Source: Seohaeicola saemankumensis (GTDB lineage: Bacteria; Pseudomonadota; Alphaproteobacteria; Rhodobacterales; Rhodobacteraceae). From it: a stretch of DNA of 64,000 nucleotides. The notes under the pieces are model-generated. The model saw only the letters and a program-made list of their open reading frames with translations. It was not told the DNA's origin and searched no databases. The stretch lies in assembly GCF_021021435.1 (NCBI RefSeq), contig NZ_JAINWI010000011.1, positions 244,276 through 308,275 of the forward strand, read 5' to 3'. Positions 18,077 to 25,795 of this stretch are shown here, piece by piece (the first letter of the stretch is position 1; the number at the start of each line of letters is the position of its first letter). The translations under genes and the position numbers were made by a program.

Positions 18077-18105
18077 CGCCCGCGCAGCGTTAAACTGCAC
18101 GGGCG
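18077..18105 (-). terminator. Attenuator-like hairpin between binding protein and permeases
   Basis: CGCCCGCGCAG pairs with CTGCACGGGCG across a 7-base loop (one mismatch); on the minus strand it is followed by TTTTGCTTTAA. Placed directly after the highly expressed binding-protein gene, it probably acts as a partial terminator or 3'-end stabiliser that makes binding protein exceed permease. Confidence 0.65.
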
Positions 18106-18121
18106 CAAGGATCAAGCGGGA

Positions 18122-19723
18122 TCAGTTCCCGAAGGTGACGGTTGTCATCTTGGGCTGGTTCTCGGGATGCACATCAAGGTTGATGTTGTCCTTCATGGCA
18201 TAGGCCAGCATCTGGTTATGCACGTTCAGGAAAACACGGTCTTCCATCACCTTGTCCCAGATTTCCGCGATCAACGCGTCACGTGCCTCAAGGTCTGTCA
18301 TCGTGGCCAGTTCTTCGATCTTGGCATCCAGTTCGGGGTTCGAGTAGCGCGAACCGTTGAAGCTGCCGAAGCTGCCTTCACGTGTGTGCACAAGGAAGTT
18401 GAACACATAAGCAGAGTCGAAGGTCGGGACGCCCCAACCCAGCAGATAGAAATCGGTTTCCCAATTTTCGATCAGCGGGAAGTGCAGGCTGCGCGACTGC
18501 GAGACCAGATTGGCGTTGATATTCGCGCGTCCCAGCATACCGACAAGCGCCTGACAGATCGCCTCGTCGTTCAGATAACGGTCATTCGGGCAATTCAGAT
18601 CAACCGAGAAACCATCGGGATAGCCAGCCTCGGCGACCAGCGCGGCGGCGCGCTCGTAATCCGGTGCGCTGTAGGCGTTCATCTCTTCGGTCCAGCCGTT
18701 CACGAAAGGCGGCAGCGGAGCCGCCGAAGGCTGCGACTGCCCGCGCATCACGACCTGCTGGATCGCGTCACGGTCCAGCACCAACGACATCGCTTCACGC
18801 ACCTCGGGCTTTTTGAACGGGTTGTCATCGACATTGGCCGAACGCAACGTGTCAGAGGTCATGTCATACGAGAAGAAGATGTTCCGGTTTTCCGGACCCG
18901 TCGTAACTTTGATCCCGTCCGTCTGCTCCAGACGCGCGATATCCTGCACCGGCACGTCCTGCACCACGTCAACCTCACCCGAAAGCAGGGCGGCCACGCG
19001 GGTCGCTGCTTCGGAAATCGGGGTGTAGATGATCTCGGTCACGGCAGGAGTTTCACCCCAGTGACCCTCGAAGGCAGCCATGACAGTCCGCACTTCGGGA
19101 TCGCGCGACACAAGCGTGTAGGGTCCTGTACCATTGGTGTTGCGAACGGCGTAGTTTTCTTCACCGGCGGCGAAGTTCTGCGGCATCACGACGTCATTCG
19201 CCTCGGCCCAGCCCTTGTCCATGATGAAGGTGTTGGTCAGGTTCTGCACATAGAGCGGCGACGGACCGGCCATTTTCACATGTACGGTATAGTCGTCGAC
19301 CATCGACACGCTTTCCACGGCGGAATGCAGCGCCTTGAAGCCCGAGCTTTCGGCACGCACACGGTCAAGCGAGAAGACAACATCCTCGGCGGTGAATTCC
19401 GCACCGTCATGGAAGGTCACACCCTCGCGCAGCCTGAACACCCAGACGGTCGGGTCTTCTTCGCTGATCGACCATTCGGTGGCCAGACGCGGTTCAAGCG
19501 AACCATCGGTCGCGCGACCGACCAGCGTTTCGTAGATGTGGTGAAGCAGCGTCGAGGTCGGGCCTTCGTTCTGCGAATGCGGGTCCAGCGTCAGCGCATC
19601 GGCGACGCGCGCCCAACGCAGGGTTTCGGCGCTGGCCGAGGTCATGGTCATCGCCAGCGCTGCACCTGCCATCAACGCAGCACGGCCCGTCCGCGAAGCG
19701 GCGGTTGTGAATATGGATCTCAT
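18122..19723 (-). CDS. ABC transporter substrate-binding protein, family 5 (peptide)
   Basis: Periplasmic binding protein of 533 residues with a Sec-type signal peptide (hydrophobic core about 14-30, cleavage near ASA at about 32). Core family 5 features: LDPHSQNEGPTS, WVFRLREGVTFHDG and TAEDVVFSLDR. Likely binds di- or oligopeptides, or a related solute such as glutathione; the family is too broad to choose. The transporter cassette follows on the same strand, and an M29 aminopeptidase gene lies 164 bases upstream. Confidence 0.92.
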   Translation of the reverse strand: MRSIFTTAASRTGRAALMAGAALAMTMTSASAETLRWARVADALTLDPHSQNEGPTSTLLHHIYETLVGRATDGSLEPRLATEWSISEEDPTVWVFRLREGVTFHDGAEFTAEDVVFSLDRVRAESSGFKALHSAVESVSMVDDYTVHVKMAGPSPLYVQNLTNTFIMDKGWAEANDVVMPQNFAAGEENYAVRNTNGTGPYTLVSRDPEVRTVMAAFEGHWGETPAVTEIIYTPISEAATRVAALLSGEVDVVQDVPVQDIARLEQTDGIKVTTGPENRNIFFSYDMTSDTLRSANVDDNPFKKPEVREAMSLVLDRDAIQQVVMRGQSQPSAAPLPPFVNGWTEEMNAYSAPDYERAAALVAEAGYPDGFSVDLNCPNDRYLNDEAICQALVGMLGRANINANLVSQSRSLHFPLIENWETDFYLLGWGVPTFDSAYVFNFLVHTREGSFGSFNGSRYSNPELDAKIEELATMTDLEARDALIAEIWDKVMEDRVFLNVHNQMLAYAMKDNINLDVHPENQPKMTTVTFGN

Positions 19724-19887
19724 GGATCAACTCCCGTTTATGTTCCGGATGGGTCAGCCAAAGCGGCCCTCCGTTTGTTTTCAGTTGGTCGCGCCCGCCA
19801 TGCGGGTGGTGATCACAGCTTAGCTGTGACGCTTTGTCCTGTGCAACCAGTTTCGGCAGGCTTTCGCTACGTCAGGTTGATCGCGGG

Positions 19888-21144
19888 TCAGGCCCACTCT
19901 CCCTTGCGGAACACCGGTTCACGGCGGCCATCCTTGTGCACGCCATCGATGTCGATCTGGTCCGATCCGATCATCCAGTCAATATGGATCGCACTGCTGT
20001 TGCCGCCCTGCGCGGCAATCTGCGCGGGCGTCATCTTGTCCCCGCCCTTGAAGCATTTGGAATAACACTGGCCCAAAGCGATATGGCAGGCAGCATTTTC
20101 GTCAAACAGTGTATTGTAGAAAAGGAGCCCCGATTGCGAGATCGGCGATCCGTGCGGCACCAGCGCCACCTCGCCCAGCCGCCTTGCACCCTCGTCGGTA
20201 TCAAGAACGCGCCGCAGAACCTCCTGCCCTTTTGTGGCATGGGCCTCGGTGATGCGCCCGCCCTCGAACGTGACACGGATGCCGTCGATCAGGCTACCCT
20301 GATGCGATAGCGGCTTGGTCGACGAGACATGCCCCTCGACCCGCAGCGCATGGGGTGTGGTGAACACTTCCTCGGACGGAATATTCGGATTGCAGATGAT
20401 GCCGTTGCGCGACATCGACGCGCCACCCATCCATTCATGGCCATCCGCCAGCCCGACGGTCAGATCGGTGCCCGGCCCTGTGAAATGCAGCGCGCCAAAA
20501 GCCTGCCCGTTCAACCAGTCCGACCGCTCGCGCAGCTTTGCGTTGTGGCCGGCCCAAGCCGCCACCGGATCGCCCTGATCCACACGGGACGCGGCAAAGA
20601 TCGCTTGCGCCAGCTTTGCCACGGCCTCGACCTCGGGCAGATCAGGGAACATCAGTTGGGCCCATGCCTTGCCCGGCCAAGAGATGATATTCCAGTTGAT
20701 CGCAAAATTCGTGATCCGTTCACGCGCAGGCGTATAGGCGATGGAATTGGCCTTGTTTGCGCGTCCCACCTTTTCGGGGTCTTCAGCAGCCAGCAACATC
20801 GGATCGTCGCCCACGATCGCCAGCCTTGCGGTATTGGCATCAAAGGCCTGCCCCATGCCATCATAAAGCCAGCCCGCTGCCTTGTCGAAGCTGGCATCGG
20901 CCCCGTAGCGATAGCGCGCCAGCGCCACTTCGGGATCGGAAAAAAGCGGCGTGACCAGCCCTGCGCCTGCCTTGTAGGCATGTTCGGCTACCCGCCTTAC
21001 CAGCGGCAATGCCTCGATCGGGGCGGTCAGAAGCAGATCCTGACCTGGTTGCAGGTTCAGCCCGACCTTGACCGCCAGTTCCGCCAGCCGGTCAAGGCTG
21101 GCCGCATCAATTGGCCCGGCTTTTGGTGTCTCGTGGCGTGTCAT
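19888..21144 (-). CDS. M29 family aminopeptidase (AmpS/aminopeptidase T type)
   Basis: Cytosolic metallo-aminopeptidase of 418 residues. Recognisable features: GTDLTVGLADGHEWMGG, NIPSEEVFTTP with the metal-binding glutamate, and near the C-terminus NTLFDENAACHIALGQ and SSAIHIDWMIG with the metal-binding His and Asp residues of clan M29. The GAGGGA site before the ATG at 21144 decides the start; 19 extra upstream codons are open. It precedes the peptide-binding protein, so imported peptides may be trimmed by this enzyme. Cleavage specificity in the family is broad. Confidence 0.92.
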   Translation of the reverse strand: MTRHETPKAGPIDAASLDRLAELAVKVGLNLQPGQDLLLTAPIEALPLVRRVAEHAYKAGAGLVTPLFSDPEVALARYRYGADASFDKAAGWLYDGMGQAFDANTARLAIVGDDPMLLAAEDPEKVGRANKANSIAYTPARERITNFAINWNIISWPGKAWAQLMFPDLPEVEAVAKLAQAIFAASRVDQGDPVAAWAGHNAKLRERSDWLNGQAFGALHFTGPGTDLTVGLADGHEWMGGASMSRNGIICNPNIPSEEVFTTPHALRVEGHVSSTKPLSHQGSLIDGIRVTFEGGRITEAHATKGQEVLRRVLDTDEGARRLGEVALVPHGSPISQSGLLFYNTLFDENAACHIALGQCYSKCFKGGDKMTPAQIAAQGGNSSAIHIDWMIGSDQIDIDGVHKDGRREPVFRKGEWA

Positions 21145-21222
21145 TGCTTTCCCTCCGCTATAGCGTCTTGGGGACCATAGCGGCGGCAACGGCAAGGTCA
21201 ACGCACCGGATATATGACAGGC

Positions 21223-22488
21223 TTAAGGAGTTCCACCCGCCTCGCGCTCGGCCTCGGCCTGTTCCGCAGACCATGTTCCCGCCGCTTCGACCACAACGGG
21301 TGACGATGTGGGAAGGATGCCCAGATAGCTGTCGGTCTGCGCCACGGCGACCCCTATGCGCTGCGTCATCCGGTAAAGCGCATAGAGCGCGATCGCCACG
21401 AACGTGGCCGCCAGAACCAACCAGAACGCAAACGGCCCTGCCCCCTGCATCGCCCAGCCGGTGACAAGCGGGCCAAGAATGGCGCCCAGGCCGAATGTGA
21501 ACACCAATCCGCCCGACGCGGCCGGCATTTCTTCGACCGTCAGAGAGTCATTCGTATAGGCCAGAAAGAGCGCATAGAGCGGCGTCGTCACCCCGCCTGC
21601 CACAAACGCTGCCACCATCAGAGGCAGAAGGCCGCCCCCTGTCATCCAGCCCGCCACGCAAGCAGCAGCCCCCAGCAAGGCCGCACCGAAGATCAGCTTG
21701 CGCCGGTCCATCCGGTCCGACAGCCAGCCGATGGGGTATTGCAACACCAAAGCCCCTGCAAAAAGCATCGCGACGAACAGCGCGATCTGATCCGCGCTCA
21801 TCCCGATCTGGCTGCCAAAGACAGCACCCATCCCCGATTGCGTGGCATAAACACCGCCCAGCAGGAAAATACCCAACGTGCCCAGCGGAGAGTTGCTGAA
21901 CAACTGCCGCAACGACATGGGTCGCGCGACATCGGCCGCAGGCACCGGCGTTGCCGACAACAGGATTGGCGCGAAGGACACCGATACCAGAATGGACGCA
22001 CCGATAAACAGCACCGACGTCGCCGCATTGCCCGTCGTCAACAGCGCTTGTGCCCCGATGATCCCCAAGGTCTGCGCCATCATATAGGCCGACAGCACCT
22101 TGCCTCTTGTCTCGTTGGTGGCCGCATTGTTCAACCAGCTTTCCGCGACCACATAGATGCCCGACATGCAAAAGCCTACCAGCAAACGCAGAATCGTCCA
22201 TGCCCAAGGTTCGGTCAGCAAAGGAAAGGCAATCAGCCCTGCCGACATGAAACTGCCCAGCGCCGCAAAGACGCGCACATGCCCGACCCGCCGGATCAGG
22301 ACAGGGGCATATCTGGCACCCGACAGGAAGCCGACAAAGTAGCCCGAGGTGACAATCGCAAGCTCTGCCGCCGAGAATCCCTCGATCCCGCCGCGCAGAC
22401 CGATCAGCGTGAAATGCATCCCGTTGCCCAGCATGATCAGAACGACGCCCAGCAGCAGGGCCCAAATACCCGATAGAATCTGAAACAT
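21223..22488 (-). CDS. MFS transporter (YcaD-like)
   Basis: Membrane protein of 421 residues with 12 predicted helices. The N-terminus (LLLGVVLIMLGNGMHFTLIGLRGG) resembles the YcaD branch of the major facilitator superfamily, with the loop 2-3 region GYFVGFLSGARYAP and the mirror motif GWLSDRMDRRKLI after helix 8. The C-terminal cytoplasmic tail is acidic and alanine-rich. Substrate unknown. Divergent from the DMT transporter gene; 30 extra upstream codons in the frame are not part of the family. Confidence 0.88.
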   Translation of the reverse strand: MFQILSGIWALLLGVVLIMLGNGMHFTLIGLRGGIEGFSAAELAIVTSGYFVGFLSGARYAPVLIRRVGHVRVFAALGSFMSAGLIAFPLLTEPWAWTILRLLVGFCMSGIYVVAESWLNNAATNETRGKVLSAYMMAQTLGIIGAQALLTTGNAATSVLFIGASILVSVSFAPILLSATPVPAADVARPMSLRQLFSNSPLGTLGIFLLGGVYATQSGMGAVFGSQIGMSADQIALFVAMLFAGALVLQYPIGWLSDRMDRRKLIFGAALLGAAACVAGWMTGGGLLPLMVAAFVAGGVTTPLYALFLAYTNDSLTVEEMPAASGGLVFTFGLGAILGPLVTGWAMQGAGPFAFWLVLAATFVAIALYALYRMTQRIGVAVAQTDSYLGILPTSSPVVVEAAGTWSAEQAEAEREAGGTP

Positions 22489-22682
22489 TCCGGGCCCCTT
22501 TCGCTGGACGTGACAGTCTGCCCCATCTTCCACGGCTGGCAGACCCCTGCCTTCGCTGCAGCGCCGCATGAACCGCAATTTACGACATGAGTCCAGACGC
22601 GGTCACAGCGGAACACCCCCAAGGCCTTGCAACCGCGCTGACGCTATGGAAACAGTCACACCCAGCGGGGAGCAAGAACCAG

Positions 22683-23570
22683 ATGCGGCAGGGCACGGAA
22701 ATCGAGGGCGGGCGCACCAGACTGGCGATCCTGACAATTTGTGGCGGCGTGGCATTCCTAGCGACCAACGACGCCCTCGCGAAACTGCTGGTCAATCGCT
22801 ACGACCCGATCCAGATCGTCTTTTTCCGCAATCTTATTGCCTTGCCAATGGTGGCGGCCATGGTCCTCTACATGGTCGGCACCTGCGGTTTCAGAACCCG
22901 AAACCTGCCCATCCACGCCCTGCGCGGCCTGTTGATGCTGGGCGGCGCCTATACCTTTTTCAAAGGGCTTGAGGCGCTGGCACTGGCCGAGGCAACAGCA
23001 CTGGTCTTTTCGGCGCCGATCTTTATCACCGCCCTGTCCGTACCGCTTCTGGGCGAGGCCGTCGGCTGGCGGCGCTGGCTTGCCGTGCTGGTCGGCTTTA
23101 TCGGTGTTCTCATCATCGTACGGCCCGGCGGTGCGACGTTCCAGCCCGCCTCGCTTTACGTGCTGTCCACGGCCATTCTATACGCACTGTTCATGATCAG
23201 CGCGCGCATGCTGGACCGGCGGGAAAGCATGTGGACCATGATGCTTTTTGTCATGTTTTTCCCGATGCTTTATGCTGCGCCTTTCGCGGCAACGGTCTGG
23301 GTGCCCGTGCTGGCGTCAGACCTGCCCTTCTTCGTGGCGCAAGCCGTTTTTGGCGCGCTTGGAATCACGCTGATCGGGCAGGCCTTCCGGTTGGCTCCTG
23401 CGGCGATTGTCGCACCTTTCGACTATACCGCGTTGATTTGGGCATCGCTGCTGGGCTGGCTGATCTGGGGCGACACACCCGGCATCTGGACGCTGGCGGG
23501 TGCCTCGGTCATCGTGCTGAGCGGTATCTACATCGTCTACCGCGAAAGCCGTCAGACGGCTGCGACCTGA
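22683..23570 (+). CDS. DMT superfamily transporter (EamA domains)
   Basis: Membrane protein with two EamA repeats (ten helices), about 295 residues from the preferred ATG at 22683, which follows a GGGGAG site ten bases upstream. An in-frame ATG at 22587 would add 32 polar residues and has no ribosome binding site. First repeat includes NDALAKLLVNRYDPIQIVFFR, cut here to its core AKLLVNRYDP, and LRGLLMLGGAYTFFKGLE-like sequence; the second has APFDYTALIWASLLGWL. Such proteins export metabolites; the substrate is unknown. Confidence 0.88.
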   Translation: MRQGTEIEGGRTRLAILTICGGVAFLATNDALAKLLVNRYDPIQIVFFRNLIALPMVAAMVLYMVGTCGFRTRNLPIHALRGLLMLGGAYTFFKGLEALALAEATALVFSAPIFITALSVPLLGEAVGWRRWLAVLVGFIGVLIIVRPGGATFQPASLYVLSTAILYALFMISARMLDRRESMWTMMLFVMFFPMLYAAPFAATVWVPVLASDLPFFVAQAVFGALGITLIGQAFRLAPAAIVAPFDYTALIWASLLGWLIWGDTPGIWTLAGASVIVLSGIYIVYRESRQTAAT

Positions 23571-23747
23571 TCGCAACATAGTCCGTTCCCGCAGGCCAGA
23601 ATGACTGCACCTTAATCCTGCTGCATCGCGCTAAGGCCTCTGCACGCAAACCGGCAGGGCGCGTATTCGCTAGGCTCCTCCTCGGAACCGAGATGGACTT
23701 GCCCGGGGAATGTAGAGAGCACCAACTGAGGAACCAGGAGGTGCTCT

Positions 23748-23930
23748 ATGGGAAACGGAAACAGACCCATGCCGGAGTTTCGGTGTGAAGCGGTCCGGCG
23801 GGCGCTGACCAGTGGTCGGACGCGGCGGGAGATCGCGGAGGATCATGGTATCGGGGCATCGACGCTGACAGGTTGGCTGAGCCAGGAACGCCATGCCAGT
23901 GAGCCAAACGCTGCACCCAGATCTCGATAA
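23748..23930 (+). pseudogene. Truncated transposase OrfA (HTH domain)
   Basis: A 60-codon frame with a good AGGAGG site, encoding the transposase helix-turn-helix: FRCEAVRRAL, then RREIAEDHGIGASTLTGWL. Full OrfA proteins of IS3 elements are about 90-100 residues with a leucine zipper; here the frame leaves the family after SQERHA and stops. No OrfB/DDE domain remains, so it cannot transpose by itself. The intact ribosome site and HTH mean a small DNA-binding peptide could still be made. Confidence 0.7.
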
Positions 23931-23957
23931 GCGGGCGCGGCAAGTGAGCTAAACGCT
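23895..23957 (+). repeat. Pair of 18-base direct repeats inside the IS relic
   Basis: GCCAGTGAGCCAAACGCT (23895-23912) and GCAAGTGAGCTAAACGCT (23940-23957) differ at two positions. They lie at the point where the transposase homology ends. Confidence 0.6.
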
Positions 23958-24125
23958 CTTCACAAAAGCCGGGCAAGTCCACAATAAGAAATAAACAAGA
24001 GGATGCTGCAATCTTCGGCGCACTCAAGTCAGGGACCGGTTGGAGGAAGTGGCTAAGCATGAAACGCACCAAAAGGTTTTTGCCTAACCTGTTGACGCAG
24101 TGTTGTTACGTGGGGCTTTAGCCTG

Positions 24126-24145
24126 AAAATTGAACTTTATTCAAT
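24126..24145 (-). terminator. Terminator of tRNA-Arg
   Basis: ATTGAA-N5-TTCAAT stem followed by TTTT on the minus strand, 16 bases downstream of the tRNA 3' end. Confidence 0.65.
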
Positions 24146-24160
24146 AATGTCAAGGGTAAG

Positions 24161-24237
24161 TGGCGGACTGGGGAGGATTCGAACCCCCGACCCCTTGATT
24201 CGTAGTCAAGTACTCTATCCAACTGAGCTACCAGTCC
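24161..24237 (-). tRNA. tRNA-Arg (anticodon ACG)
   Basis: A 77-base cloverleaf with encoded CCA. Acceptor GGACTGG pairs with CCAGTCC, discriminator G; D arm starts GCTC and contains AGTTGGATAGAG; anticodon stem CTTGA/TCAAG with loop CTACGAA gives ACG, which reads CGN arginine codons once A34 is edited to inosine; T arm GGGGGTTCGAATCCTCCCC. The minus-strand orientation faces the IS relic. Confidence 0.97.
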
Positions 24238-24397
24238 GTGGAGGCGGGGTTTAGACGCAAGGCTCGGGCTTGGCAAGGGGCCAGTGCGTTTTTTATCGAC
24301 CTAGTTTTGTGTCGCCTTGTCCGCATTCGCGCGGCGCGGGATGCACGACGGCTTTCGACCGAGATGGCAGACCAAGGCAAACTCTGTCGGTACGGCT

Positions 24398-25780
24398 TCA
24401 GGCATTCGCCTTGGGCAGGGTGATCACGAATGTCGTGCCTTGCGGCCCTGTATCCTCCAGTTCCAACTGCCCGCCATGTGCACGGATCAGATCCTGTGCG
24501 ATCACAAGCCCCAGACCCGAGCCACCCTTGCGCGCGCCACCCTGGAACGGCTGGAACAGATGCTCGCGCGCTTTGGCGGGCAGGCCGGGGCCGGTATCGC
24601 TGACGCGGATGATCCAGGCCGCAGGTTTGTCCTGTGCAGCGACGCTGATCTCGCCTGCCTGCCCTGTCTGCGCGATGGCCTGCCGTGCATTGCGGACCAG
24701 ATTGAACAACACGCGGAACAACTGCTCGGGGTCGACCTGCACGGCCAGCTTGGCAGGCACATCCTCGGAGAGGCTGATATCGGCATCTCCCAGCGCCAGC
24801 CTCTCGCTGTCAAGTACATCCGACACGACATCAAGCAACACCACCTCGCGCAGCTTGGGCGGAGGCTCTTCCGCCTTGCCAAACGCCAGTGTGCTTTCGC
24901 ACAGATGCACCGCGCGGGTGATCGAATTCACCAGCTTGGGCGCAAGACGTTTGACAGCGGGATCTTCCGACATCTCGATCCGGTCGACAAAAAGCTGGGC
25001 CGACGTCAGCATATTCCGCAGGTCATGGCTAACCTTGGCCACGGCCCCGCCAAGCTGGGCCAGCCGCTCCTTTTGTTTCAGCGCACTGGTCAACTGGGTT
25101 TGCAGGCTTTGCAGCGCATCCTCGGCCTGCCGCAATTCGCTGATCCCCGATGTCGGTTCGATGATCCGCCGGCCATCCTCGGGCGCCTCGGCATAATGGG
25201 TCATCGCCCGCGCGACGCGTGCAATGGGCATGACCAACAACCGCTGCACGGCCAGGAACAACAGCATCGCGGTAAAGATCGAGATGACGGCCGACAGCAC
25301 AAGAATACGCAATCCGTAGTCCAGCAGCGCGGTTCGCAAGGGGCCGGTCTCCATCGTGACCTCGATCAGCAATCCAGCCTCGCGGGTGGGATTGCCGATC
25401 ACGCGGATCACTTCGGGGACAGGGTCCAGAAGCTGCACCATCGCATCGCGGATGAGTTCCAGCGCAGAAGGATCGCGCAGATCATAGGTACGATCCACCG
25501 CCTGCGGCATAGGAGAGGCCAGGATCAATTGCCGCGCCTCGTCACGGCGCAACACGACGTTGAAGACTTCGGCATTGCGCAGCAGTTCCTCTTCCAGATC
25601 GGGCGAGATCACCTCGTCCGCCAGAAGCGCAAGGCTGGCGATCTGCGCCCGTTCCAGACGCAGAAGCAAATAATCCTCGCGGAAGCGGGCCACGGACGGA
25701 ACGAAGATCAGAACTTCGGCCAGCATCACGAAGATGATGGTCAAAATCAGGAACCGTCCCGAAAGCGAATGCAGCATCAA
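24398..25780 (-). CDS. Sensor histidine kinase
   Basis: A 460-residue membrane kinase. First helix about 8-30, an extracytoplasmic sensor domain of about 125 residues, second helix about 158-182, a HAMP-like linker, then H box KVSHDLRN with His252, N box NLVRNARQAI, G1 DTGPGLP and G2 GSGLGLVIAQ. All catalytic boxes are intact, so it should autophosphorylate. No response regulator gene is next to it; instead it follows the flavoprotein gene with a 15-base gap and so is probably co-transcribed with it. Signal unknown. Confidence 0.92.
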   Translation of the reverse strand: MMLHSLSGRFLILTIIFVMLAEVLIFVPSVARFREDYLLLRLERAQIASLALLADEVISPDLEEELLRNAEVFNVVLRRDEARQLILASPMPQAVDRTYDLRDPSALELIRDAMVQLLDPVPEVIRVIGNPTREAGLLIEVTMETGPLRTALLDYGLRILVLSAVISIFTAMLLFLAVQRLLVMPIARVARAMTHYAEAPEDGRRIIEPTSGISELRQAEDALQSLQTQLTSALKQKERLAQLGGAVAKVSHDLRNMLTSAQLFVDRIEMSEDPAVKRLAPKLVNSITRAVHLCESTLAFGKAEEPPPKLREVVLLDVVSDVLDSERLALGDADISLSEDVPAKLAVQVDPEQLFRVLFNLVRNARQAIAQTGQAGEISVAAQDKPAAWIIRVSDTGPGLPAKAREHLFQPFQGGARKGGSGLGLVIAQDLIRAHGGQLELEDTGPQGTTFVITLPKANA

Positions 25781-25795
25781 TGCCTCTTTACTGGG

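Larger units (their letters stand above)
23694..23981. mobile_element. 288-bp relic of an IS3-like element with terminal inverted repeats
   Basis: Perfect 13-bp terminal inverted repeats, TGGACTTGCCCGG at 23694-23706 and its complement at 23969-23981, with further partial match inward (TGT...AGAGC on both sides). The TG...CA ends fit the IS3 family. Inside is only a fragment of the first transposase frame. No target-site duplication is visible, so the insertion is old or rearranged. The whole gene-free stretch 23571-24160 otherwise holds nothing I can recognise. Confidence 0.7.

Noticed and set aside
18167..20065. A 632-codon plus-strand open frame
   Set aside because: Lies opposite the peptide-binding protein and the end of the aminopeptidase gene; histidine- and arginine-rich shadow translation without family features.
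23571..24240. Integrated island or prophage at tRNA-Arg
   Set aside because: No integrase, no duplicated tRNA 3' end and no phage genes; only a small IS relic is present.
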